Source: Halomonas sp. (lineage in GTDB: Bacteria; Pseudomonadota; Gammaproteobacteria; Pseudomonadales; Halomonadaceae). Taken from it: 12,651 nt of DNA. The notes below the pieces were generated by a model, which was not told the origin of the DNA, searched no databases, and saw only the letters and a program-made list of their open reading frames with translations. The position numbers and the translations under genes are program-made. The DNA lies in assembly GCA_003560175.1 (NCBI GenBank), contig PWIZ01000412.1, positions 1 through 12,651 on the forward strand, written 5' to 3'. Positions 1 through 9,100 of the stretch are shown in pieces; position 1 is the stretch's first letter; each line of letters starts with the position of its first letter.

Positions 1-471
1 GCCGGAACTGTCACCCAAGACCCTTACAGTCCTGCAAGTGGATACTTTCAGCAACTTCTTCAAGAACAAACAGCGGCAAGAAAAAGTCAAGATGCTCATC
101 AACGAAGATTATTAGACTTTCAAACACGAAGGGAAGGTAGAGCTGATAAGTATAATGATATGATTATGAAGCTTCTTCAGCAACAGCAAGAGCAGCAGTT
201 TCGCTCTGACACTATGGTGAATCCCCTTGAGACAATACTGCGAGGAATGGGTACGGTCGGAGGTGCAGCCCTTCAAAGATGGGGGCCGCCGGCAGTAGGA
301 GCAATGCAGAACATTGGTAGAGGAATAGGAAGCGGAATACAGGGAATGTTCAGCAGAGGTTCTGCACAAGCTCCACCGGTGGAAGACCCTATTATAGGTG
401 CAATGCCTCAAGCCCCAATACCTGATATAAATGAGATAAGACCCTTACCTTGGAAATCTTGGCAATTTTAG
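1..471 (+). CDS. Gln-rich coiled-coil / Gly-rich protein, 5'-truncated (putative virion protein)
   Basis: The frame is open from the first base of the window, so only the last 156 residues are seen. An internal ATG at 160 has no Shine-Dalgarno sequence, and the frame upstream of it reads as the same kind of Gln/Arg-rich helix, so the true start is probably left of the window. Visible residues 15-70 form a charged, Gln-rich predicted coiled coil including the run QQQQEQQ. Residues 75-120 are a Gly/Ala/Met-rich amphipathic stretch (GRGIGSGIQGMFSRG) that could touch a membrane. A Pro-rich tail ends in WKSWQF. I recognise no family. Small proteins of this composition beside a giant virion-type gene suggest an internal capsid or ejection protein, but that is inference from context. 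It ends in TAG, whose last two bases lie inside the next gene's AGGAGG, so the two are probably translationally coupled. Confidence 0.85.
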   Translation, partial: AGTVTQDPYSPASGYFQQLLQEQTAARKSQDAHQRRLLDFQTRREGRADKYNDMIMKLLQQQQEQQFRSDTMVNPLETILRGMGTVGGAALQRWGPPAVGAMQNIGRGIGSGIQGMFSRGSAQAPPVEDPIIGAMPQAPIPDINEIRPLPWKSWQF

Positions 472-475
472 GAGG
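470..475 (+). promoter_or_regulatory. Ribosome binding site overlapping a stop codon
   Basis: A perfect AGGAGG lies 5 bases before the ATG at 481. Its first two bases are the last two of the TAG stop (469-471) of the upstream gene. This fixes the start of the 329-residue protein and suggests that a terminating ribosome can restart there. Confidence 0.85.
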
Positions 476-480
476 ATACT

Positions 481-1470
481 ATGGAAAGACAATTAAACCC
501 GCAAGGCGCAGGTAATATGTGGAATTACCTTGAAAGTCAATACGCACGTGCAGCTGATGCCGATAAACAACAGCTCCAACGATTTAACTCTATGGCTGGA
601 CAGCTTTTACAACGTGCTGAACAAGAGAATCAAATGATTATGGGAGCCCTTCAACAACAGACTGCTCAACTTCAATCCATACAGCAAGCTGCCACTCAAA
701 TGGCCGGTACAGGCGCACAATACGACTTAGGTCTAAGACAGGAAGAACTCGATAGAGATAGACTTGAAATAGCAGAACGAGAAATGTCGCAGAAAGAACG
801 TGCTGAAATGGATACCTTCCATAATATAGCTGCGTCTACTCAACAGATGTTTGATGCAGTGAAAGATCCGGGAGAACCCGGAACTGAAAGACGAAAAATA
901 TTCGATAGGCTTGTTCGAGAGCTTAATCTTAAAGACGTGCCTCCTGAAGAACAGCAAGCAGCAGTTTTTGATAGATTGATGAGCCAAACAAGAGAAGTTA
1001 GGATGCCGGATGGAACTGTAGGACTAATACACGACAGAGCAGAAAATCTTGTTAAAGGCGAAGATAAGACAGCTGATACCGCTCTAAGGAAAAGAATGAG
1101 AGATTATGGAGAATGGGAAGAAGGTGAAGGTTATATTATCGATAGAGATAAACTTGATAAACCCGGAGCAATGGAAATGTTAAGGGAAGCACAGCGTCTT
1201 GAGGAGCCTATTACAGTTAGAGAAAGAAGAACGCCTATAGAAAGATATATTCCTAGTCCTCTTGGCATGCTTTATAGTGCCGGTGCGTACCTAAGAGATC
1301 AAGACAGAGGCATACAAAGGCATGCTAGACCATGGGACATAGACAGACCTCTTGATCGTGCTCTTTCTGGGGAGGGACGTACGCTTGAGGAGGATGCCTA
1401 TCAAGTAATGCCCGAGTTTGCTCATCCTGCACCACGAATACCTGACGATGAAGACAGAAGGAGGAGATAA
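481..1470 (+). CDS. Gln-rich helical protein, 329 aa (putative virion/ejection protein)
   Basis: The start is fixed by AGGAGG with 5-base spacing. Residues 15-115 are Gln/Ala/Glu-rich and predicted almost wholly helical, with heptad-like stretches (QLQSIQQAATQMA; EELDRDRLEIAEREM), so a coiled coil is likely. Residues 130-170 look like a small helical unit (RRKIFDRLVRELNL). Residues 195-245 are highly charged. A short semi-hydrophobic stretch at 257-270 (IPSPLGMLYSAGAY) leads into an Arg/Asp/Pro-rich tail ending in RRRR. There is no signal peptide and no clear membrane helix or catalytic motif. I know no family for it. The gene lies in the same frame as the preceding one, separated from it only by a TAG codon. 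Its TAA overlaps the next ATG (TAATG), so the three small genes form a tight operon. A structural or ejection role is inferred from neighbours and composition. Confidence 0.9.
   Translation: MERQLNPQGAGNMWNYLESQYARAADADKQQLQRFNSMAGQLLQRAEQENQMIMGALQQQTAQLQSIQQAATQMAGTGAQYDLGLRQEELDRDRLEIAEREMSQKERAEMDTFHNIAASTQQMFDAVKDPGEPGTERRKIFDRLVRELNLKDVPPEEQQAAVFDRLMSQTREVRMPDGTVGLIHDRAENLVKGEDKTADTALRKRMRDYGEWEEGEGYIIDRDKLDKPGAMEMLREAQRLEEPITVRERRTPIERYIPSPLGMLYSAGAYLRDQDRGIQRHARPWDIDRPLDRALSGEGRTLEEDAYQVMPEFAHPAPRIPDDEDRRRR
1459..1464 (+). promoter_or_regulatory. Ribosome binding site within the upstream gene
   Basis: AGGAGG lies 5 bases before the ATG at 1470. It sits in the last codons of the 329-residue gene, where it also encodes part of the terminal Arg run. 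Together with the TAATG overlap it indicates translational coupling. Confidence 0.85.
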
Positions 1471-3026
1471 TGGGAATATATGATGCAATAACTCAAAACG
1501 CAAGAATGACCGAAGCTCAAGTACAGAACAGAATGCTTGATGCTCAAATGAAACAACATAGGCTTGCAGAAGAACAACAGCACAGACTCCAAGCTGACCG
1601 GCAACGTATTATCGAAGTTCCCGAATCTATGTCCGAAGCTCATAAACGACAGACAATGAGAGAAGGAACTATGGCCGGAATGGACATGAGCCTTGCAGGT
1701 GCAGGAGAATTAGATACAACTTCACCCTTGGATCACGTATTAGGGTTTGGATCAGGAATATTAGACTCTGCTTTATTTGGTGTACCTAGTGCTATCGGGT
1801 TAGAAGCTCCCGAAGGAACTGAAGGCGCTCATACGGCAGGACGTTGGGCTGGTACAGCCGCCTTAATAGGCGCATCTTTGGTTCTTCCCGGCATTCAAAC
1901 TAAGGCGATTAAGTCTGCCGTTGCAACGGGCAAAGGAACAATGGGGGTGCTGTCTAAGAAACAAGCTCATTCCTTAATGGAAGGTAAACGTGCAGCGTCT
2001 AAAGCCGTTAGGGAGTCAACTAAGGCCCTAGAAGGTGCACAAAAAACAGTAAGAAAACTCGAGACCCTTGATCCACGAGACGTAGTTACTTCTGCTTTTA
2101 GAAAGGAACATGCTGCTACTACCAGAAATGTTTCAGATAAAATTCAAGCTTTAAGAAGCAAGAAGGTAGCACTAGAGAAAAGATGGATGAGCGAAGTAGA
2201 TAAATTGCCTCCCAAGGTTAAAAACCTTGTTCCAAAAGAAAAGTTGGCTAAACTTAGCGAAAACCTACCCTCTGACCCTCAGATTATTCGAGGAAACTTA
2301 ATGCGAGCGTTAGAAGGTGAGCAGCAAACAAAATTATTAAGAACTCTTCAGGGACTACATCATAAGAATAGACCTGCTTATAATCAATTAATGGATAGAC
2401 TTGGTCGCATAAAAGGATATGAACAAGAGCTAGGAAGAATTAATCAGTCTCGCTCAGGATTAAATAGAGTTATAGGAGCACTTGAACAAGGAAGAACTAG
2501 AATGGGTGCTGTCTCGAAAGCAGAGCTTGCTACAGATAAACTAAGGGCAGCTATCCCTGGAAAAATAGATGCAATGCAAAGCAAGATTAGAACACTAGGT
2601 ACTGAATTAACCACAAGACAGAGAATGGATGCTGAGTATTTATCAGAGGCTTTGGTTCGTACGGATAGAGGAGTTCTCGATAAAATACTTACTGTTCTTG
2701 GCAAGAAAGGTGCTCCTGCTGGTAAAGCTATATTTAAGAAAGGTGCTGTAGAAGAAGTTCAGACAGAATTAAGAAAAGGATTAACCAGCACCGTAAAGAA
2801 CGAACTTATGAGTACTATTAATAGGATGAAACAAGAAATTGGCGTTGATAGTACCGCTTTACTGTTATGGCAAATAGCTGGAACTGCTCAACCCGTAGCC
2901 GGTGCAATAGGTGCAACACAACAACAAAGCTTGCCCAGAGGACAAGACCCTAGCTCCCCTTACTATATTGATCCAAACTGGCATGATATGATGCAACTGC
3001 AAGGTTTAGGTGCGGAAGGTCGGTAG
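1470..3026 (+). CDS. Helical protein with hydrophobic Gly/Ala segments, 518 aa (putative internal virion protein)
   Basis: The start follows a perfect AGGAGG and overlaps the previous TAA by one base. Residues 8-50 form a Gln/Arg-rich coiled coil (MLDAQMKQHRLAEEQQHRLQ) like those opening the two genes upstream. Residues 87-110 and 122-142 are Gly/Ala-rich hydrophobic segments (GRWAGTAALIGASLVLPG) of borderline transmembrane character. Residues 165-250 and 310-400 are long Lys/Arg/Glu-rich helices. A third hydrophobic stretch lies at 460-482 (STALLLWQIAGTAQPVAGAI) before a short polar tail. There is no signal peptide or enzymatic motif. The hydrophobic module resembles the N-terminus of the giant protein that follows. 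Proteins that mix coiled coils with membrane-active glycine-rich segments are typical of capsid-internal ejection proteins, so that is the best guess; I do not recognise a family. A 109-base spacer follows its TAG. Confidence 0.9.
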   Translation: MGIYDAITQNARMTEAQVQNRMLDAQMKQHRLAEEQQHRLQADRQRIIEVPESMSEAHKRQTMREGTMAGMDMSLAGAGELDTTSPLDHVLGFGSGILDSALFGVPSAIGLEAPEGTEGAHTAGRWAGTAALIGASLVLPGIQTKAIKSAVATGKGTMGVLSKKQAHSLMEGKRAASKAVRESTKALEGAQKTVRKLETLDPRDVVTSAFRKEHAATTRNVSDKIQALRSKKVALEKRWMSEVDKLPPKVKNLVPKEKLAKLSENLPSDPQIIRGNLMRALEGEQQTKLLRTLQGLHHKNRPAYNQLMDRLGRIKGYEQELGRINQSRSGLNRVIGALEQGRTRMGAVSKAELATDKLRAAIPGKIDAMQSKIRTLGTELTTRQRMDAEYLSEALVRTDRGVLDKILTVLGKKGAPAGKAIFKKGAVEEVQTELRKGLTSTVKNELMSTINRMKQEIGVDSTALLLWQIAGTAQPVAGAIGATQQQSLPRGQDPSSPYYIDPNWHDMMQLQGLGAEGR

Positions 3027-3029
3027 ATT

Positions 3030-3062
3030 GCAACGTGGGGCTTAAAACAGCCCCATCCTTGC
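3030..3062 (+). other. GC-rich hairpin in the spacer before the giant gene
   Basis: TGGGGCT (3036-3042) pairs perfectly with AGCCCCA (3049-3055) around the 6-base loop TAAAAC. GCAA (3030-3033) can extend the stem with TTGC (3059-3062) across a small internal loop. It starts 4 bases after the stop of the 518-residue gene. No T-run follows (only TTT at 3064-3066), so it is not a classical intrinsic terminator. It could be a partial terminator, an RNA-processing or 3'-end stabilising stem, or a way to lower expression of the giant gene relative to its neighbours. The structure is seen directly; its role is inferred. Confidence 0.65.
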
Positions 3063-3111
3063 GTTTAAATCTCTCGTTGGTGCTTGGATAGCCCTACGGG
3101 ATAAACTCTTT

Positions 3112-3124
3112 AAAACGACGTTTT
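3112..3124. repeat. Short palindrome just upstream of the giant gene's RBS
   Basis: AAAACG (3112-3117) and CGTTTT (3119-3124) form a dyad around a single A. The half-sites are too close for a stable RNA hairpin, so if it matters it would be as a DNA-binding dyad. It ends 1 base before the GGAAGGA ribosome binding site. A dyad this short may be chance. Confidence 0.35.
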
Positions 3125-3125
3125 T

Positions 3126-3132
3126 GGAAGGA
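3126..3132 (+). promoter_or_regulatory. Ribosome binding site of the giant gene
   Basis: GGAAGGA lies only 3 bases before the ATG at 3136. It is a weaker match and tighter spacing than the AGGAGG sites of the two upstream genes, which fits lower expression. Reading upstream in frame, a TAA at 3043-3045 occurs with no ATG or GTG in between, so 3136 is the only credible start. Confidence 0.75.
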
Positions 3133-3135
3133 ATA

Positions 3136-6100
3136 ATGTTCAAGCCACGATTAACTCTCGATACAACTCAAAGGATGATTAAAGGATATTATAATAATCC
3201 TCTGCAATATAATCAGAATGCATTGCGCAAGCTCTCTCAACATGCACAATTCTATGGACTTCCCTTTAGACAGATTGAACCCGGAGAAGAAGAATTCGAT
3301 ATTATGCGTGCAGGTAAAAATCTCGTTCAAGGGTTTGTGCAAGGATTCACAACCTTGCGTACCGGAGAACAACCCGTAAACGAATATGAACAAATCGCCA
3401 GATCAGTAGGAAGTGTACTGGGATTCACCGGAACTATTCCCGTAGGTAAAGGTTTCCCCATACTAGGAGCTATGAAAGGAAAGTCAATACCGCTGATTGT
3501 GTCCGGTAAAGTAAAGAAAGCCATATCTCCGGGAGTTACGAAAGGACTTGCAGGACTTGCAGAACATAAAACAGCAGGAATAGCAAGCGATGCTGCAAAA
3601 TACGTAATGGATACAAACCTTATACGTGATATCGTAGGTACTAGCTTCGGCATAGGAGTGGCTTCCTCAGTAGGACAAATATGGGATGGGCCTCAAGCAA
3701 TGGCTCAAGCATTCGTCGGAGGGGCAAGACATACATCAGGCAGAAACTTGCTTGCAAATATAATTAGCTTGAAAGACCCGCAATTAACTAAAGTCGTTAG
3801 ATCATTAGCAGGAGGAACTTATACTGCTCTTCCCGGACATATACGAGATGAATCAACTCCTCAGCAAGTATACGACTTCCTCTTAGGTTCAATATTCTCC
3901 TATAGGCAATTACCGGCAATAGACAAGTTTGCTCATAAAGCTATGGCTGGACTTCAGAAAGAATATCAACAACGTAAGATTAAGTCGATTGAAGAATCGG
4001 ATATATATAAAAACCTTAATGATTCGGTACGTGGTAAAGTTCGTGAGCTATGGCGTGTTAAGATGGGAAACAAAGCCGATCTTGAAGCTACGAATGTTTT
4101 CGTCGCAGATGCACTTGCTAAATACGGATTAGATCCTAGAGATCACGGAGTAAGCCCAGAGAAGATATTTGATACTACCGCAAAAGGATATGACCAGTAT
4201 ACCCGGAAGACAGGAATTACACCTGATAGTGCTCTTAATAAAGTAAGAGTTGAAGCTACCGACATGATCAATAAAGGGTTCTCTCATGAGAAAGCTATCA
4301 ATAGATACGAGTGGAAAAAAGCAGAACTCTTGAAAGAAATATCTGATTCCGCCGATGAGGTCATTAAGCCTATCGTTAAAGAACATACCCAAGGATTAGA
4401 TAGTGAGTTAAAAGCACTGTTTCCAACTGAAACTCCCGAAGCTAGACAGCTTAGGATACAACATAAACATGATATAGAGAGAATATATAAAGCTCCTTTC
4501 GATAGTTTTATCCAAGATAGAGTTACTCTCCAAGATAGAGTGTTTCGTGCTCAGATGCAAATAAATAAATATGGAAAAGAAGGCTATAATCTATCTGAAG
4601 AATTCCTAGATAGAAGTATCTCCGCTACTGAAATATACCCTATAGGACATCCGGATAAACCCGGCACACCATACAAGTTTATAGGCGACCCTAAACTCGA
4701 AGGGCATGACCTGACAATCCTGCTGCCACACAAAAACCTTGCTAATAAAAAAGTAATCGAAGAATTCGAGATAGGTCAACATTTGATGTCTAAGCCTGAA
4801 TTTATCTCGCTAGACAAAGCGTATCCTAAAGACAATCCATACTATAAAGCCGTACATAACCACCTTGTTAATAAGGCAGGATACAATGAGATGTGGGGAG
4901 AAGGCAGTGGATACTACGGACTTAAGAAACACGCAATGGAAGAAGCTGAATACTCTCGTGTAATTAATCAGGTTTATGGTCTATACGGGAATAATCCCGA
5001 AGATATGCCTACCTATATACAAGGTAAACCTCTTGTGGGCAGGCTTCAAGATGCTATGCATGAGAAGATGGGATATAGCATAGGTGGTGCTCACTTTAAA
5101 GCTCAGACGCTAGGACGTGATTTATTCAGAACACTTCATACTGATCCGGTTACAAGTAAACCTTCGTCAGCTATACAACTTGATAAGTTTATAAAAAAAC
5201 ACGGTCTTGAAAGCATTGAACAAGAAGTTACCTCAATATGGCATAACCTTAGCTATAAACCTATGGAAAAGCCAATGATTGAAGCTAAGACCAAAGATAA
5301 GGAATTAGTTGACTTTAAGATGGTTGATAGGAATATTAGTGCACAGGCAGAACGGCAAGATTCCTCTCGACCTATATACCCTATATCAATTGAACCTTGG
5401 GCTGCACGAAAGTTTGATGACGGTAAGAAAGCTTTTCACGAGATAAGCCACTTCACGATTGATGGTAAAGTACGTGAAATATTCGATACGTTTGAAGGTG
5501 CGGAAGGAAATAAAGAAACTAATCAGATCAGACAATGGACAATAACGAAGATGGCTAGCGACGGATATTTCTATGCAGGAGGACGTAAAGACCATAAAGC
5601 AATGAGATTTTATCGTGAACATCCCGACACTAAACATTTTTCTAACCTAACTTCCATCTATCATACTCTTGCAGGAGATTTAAACTTAGCTAGTAAGTTT
5701 GTAGTTGGTGGAGCTAATATGTCCGCTGATAAACTACGAGCAACACTACGAAAAAACATAGCAGAAGACAGACAAGAGTTTGAAAATAAAATGATTAATA
5801 AAGAAGCTAACTTATCAAAACAAGAGATAGATCATATATACTATAAGACGTGGGCAAATAATTTATTGTGGTTGTTAGAACGACATAAAGCTATTGATCC
5901 AGACACTCCATACGGTGAAGATTCCCATGCCGGTAAATCGTATAGGTATATTCCTCCTAGTGTGATGGCACCTCTCACTAAAGAGATGGGAGGTGCCTTT
6001 TCCGCTAAAGATTTAACGAAAAGGTTACAGATATTAGATAGTTCAGCCGCCACCTTAGCGGTAGAAGATTTGCCTTATTTTGCAGAGAAAGCAGCTAAGA

Positions 6101-9100
6101 AGTTATATCCTGACTATGATATACCCGATGATAAGCTTAAACTCTCTGATGCAGACCAGATATATCGAAGGATGGATAAGGTTGCAATAGACAGATATAA
6201 GAAGGATAATCTGAATACTATTATCATTGAGAATGACATGGCTAAACCTACAGGGAAAATCAATACTGATAAAGCTCGTGCGGAAGATTGGGAAGCTTTC
6301 ATGGATGGTGATATATATATGAGACCTATCCTTATGAATATGCTGAATATGGCTGTAGGTAATAGCCCTAAAGGCGGTTCCATTAAGTCTTTCCAGGTAA
6401 ACGATCCGGGACAATCAATACTTGCAGGAAAGAACATGTCTTTTTCCGCTGATAAAAGAACTGAAAATTTCATGAGACTTCTTGATGTGGACCAAATCGA
6501 TCTCCATGGATCGATAAAGATACCCGGAAATAGGCATGATAAAATAATAAAGCTGTCTGAGTTTCAAGATGCGGTTAAAGATATTAGAGATATAGAAAAC
6601 CCTACTCCTGCTCAAGTTGATGCTATAAGAGCAAGGTTGTTGGGAAAAGCGTCCGAGAAGCTAATTACCGACATACATATCCATAATCATAAGTTCATAC
6701 CTACCACTAAGTTTGATGAACATAATATCGAGGGTAAAAACCTATTGGTGAGGCAATTAACTGGAACTCTCGCTAGTTCGTTAATAACAGCTCCCGATCA
6801 TATACGTGGTAAGGCTCGTGATTTTATTGATAATACTTTAGGTAAATCCGCAGCAGGAGACACAGCTAAAACTCAACATATGGAAGTTCTGATCCATGCT
6901 GAGAAACCTAATATTAAACAGATATCTAAATCTCTTGAGGATATAGATCAAGTGTCGGTTAAGACGATTGTTAAGATGCTGAATCACTCCGATTCCAGAG
7001 TTAGAGCTGAGACACTTTCCGCAATGCTTAACAAGAAAGACCTTGATAGCGACGTTGAGGAAGGGTTCGAGGAAATAGAGAATGCTGAGATTAAGAACCA
7101 TATGAGAAATGAATCTTCGAGATTTCTTGCTATTGCTAAAGATTATAAAGTCGCCGCTTACGATGATAACCATAGCAAATATCTGTCCGAACAAGTCGGC
7201 TCATATCTAACTAAAAGAATCATTAAACCTCAAGTAGAAAACTCGATGACTTTGGCTATTCATACACCTTCATTGTTCGATGATGCAAACAAATTATGGC
7301 CTACTATTGATGGTAAAGTCCAAAGAAATTACTTTTATTTAGGAGCTGAAGCTAAAGATATGAAGGTTGAAGTACGTGATCCCACTAATAAACCTCGTTC
7401 AACTACCTTAGGTAAACTATGGCAAGAATATAATGATACTGAGATAGGATGGTCAAGATCGTATAAGAAGTATGTTCAGAGAATTTTCAACAATGTAATT
7501 GCCGTGAGAGTCCCCCAAGACAGTATTGAAGGAGCACAAACCTTGCAAATGAAAGGATTCACTGATCATCCCTCGTTAACATTGCTGCTTCATCCTTCAA
7601 AGAAAGAAGCTCTCGGCGGAGCTGATGACGATGGAGATAAAGCTCATATGTACTTCGGAGGTAAAGTTAAACGAGATGGTAAGTTTCAAGGTAAGGGCTT
7701 ATACGTTGATGATGATCAAGGTGGCTGGGCAGAGATATGGAAAAAGTACGGAGACAGTAGACATTATACTGATAAAGACGGCAATGTTCGTATGAGGATG
7801 CCTAAGACAGACACTCAGAAACTATCGGATAATTCTATAGCAAGTGAATATATATTCGAAAAAGATAAGCAAAGAACCGCCAATCTTCCCGCTGCACCTT
7901 TCGACTTATTCCGCAATTCGGCAGTTACGGTTAGAACAAGGGGAGACTTGGGTACTGCCGCTATAGCTAAAGGTATTTCAGGCAGTGTTCTTGAGGCTTT
8001 GAAAGACCCGGAGTTTAAAGCAAATTTAACGGGAAATAGAACAGTAGTAATACATGATGGAAAGAAGAAACGTGAATTCGATTTGACGATTGAGATGAAA
8101 GATCTAAAAACAGGTTCTGAAGACGTAAATAAGCTTATTCAATCATGGATAGCCTTTGGTTCTGATCCTGATGATGCAATGGGACATATAGCTTCAGATA
8201 AACTGCAAGCGAAAATATATGATAGCTTGTTTAAGATCACCAAAGGTTCAAGCAAGGAATACGATGTTCAGATTAAGAGCAAACTTTTTAGTGATTTGTT
8301 CGCTCCGTTCAGAGAGACCAATACAGCCCTATTCGGACGTGAATATCCCGAAGGAGTTAAGTATAGTATATCGGACAAAACTCACGCAATTGGCTCGTTT
8401 ACGGAGCGCCTAGGCAAAATGTATGATCGTCTTGGAGGTATCAACCTTTTACATGCCAGTACTAAAGAATTAAACAAGATGCCCGAGGTTAACCCTTTAA
8501 CTATATTCGATATAATGCCTAAAGAAGATAGGACAAACCTTCCTGATGGTTTCTTGAAAGCAAGGAAAACCTCTAACGATCTATTGTTTGGTGAAATCGA
8601 TAGAATCAATGAAGAAAAGATACGAGTTCCGGTATTTGGGAAAAGACAGATAGGTAAAGGTGCTGTTATCACGGAAGAAACGATTAACAATTACTTGGCT
8701 TATCTGTTAGGCTCTCCGGGCAGATCGTCGGTTAGTTATCTGGGAGATTTGCGTAAAGCTCAAGGTGCTTTTCATAGAGCCGGAGGTAAACCTCAGACTC
8801 AACTTGATCTGTCTTATTTGTCTCCATTTGATCAATCCCTTATTAAGCTTCTTGATGAGCTGAGCGGACTTGAAAAGGCCCCTTCCCACATTGATAATAA
8901 GTTTCATAAAGTGAGTAAACTCTCGTTAGAACTTGCAGGAAAAGTACACGAGAGAGAAGGAAGACGAGAGAAACCCGCAATGTTCGATATTCCCGATAAG
9001 TATTTAGATAAACCTACAGCTAAAGACCTCGTCAATTTCTTGCATCAGACGAAACAAAAGGCTGGATTTCTTCTGTATAAGAATGTTGCACAAGCTGCTT

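Noticed and set aside
160..471. Reading the first gene as a complete 103-residue protein starting at 160
   Set aside because: No Shine-Dalgarno sequence before that ATG, and the frame stays open upstream to base 1 with the same Gln/Arg-rich helical character.
1384..1396. Internal AGGAGG followed by ATG inside the 329-residue gene
   Set aside because: The ATG is almost touching the AGGAGG, too close for initiation; it simply encodes Glu-Glu-Asp in the real frame.
3027..3135. Intrinsic terminator or sigma70-type promoter in the spacer
   Set aside because: The hairpin lacks a T-run, and no convincing -35/-10 pair with 16-18 base spacing was found.
3929..4132. Plus-strand 67-codon frame, and a 64-codon frame at 8219-8413
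   Set aside because: Both sit inside the giant gene in another frame with no ribosome binding site, and the giant frame is continuous through them.
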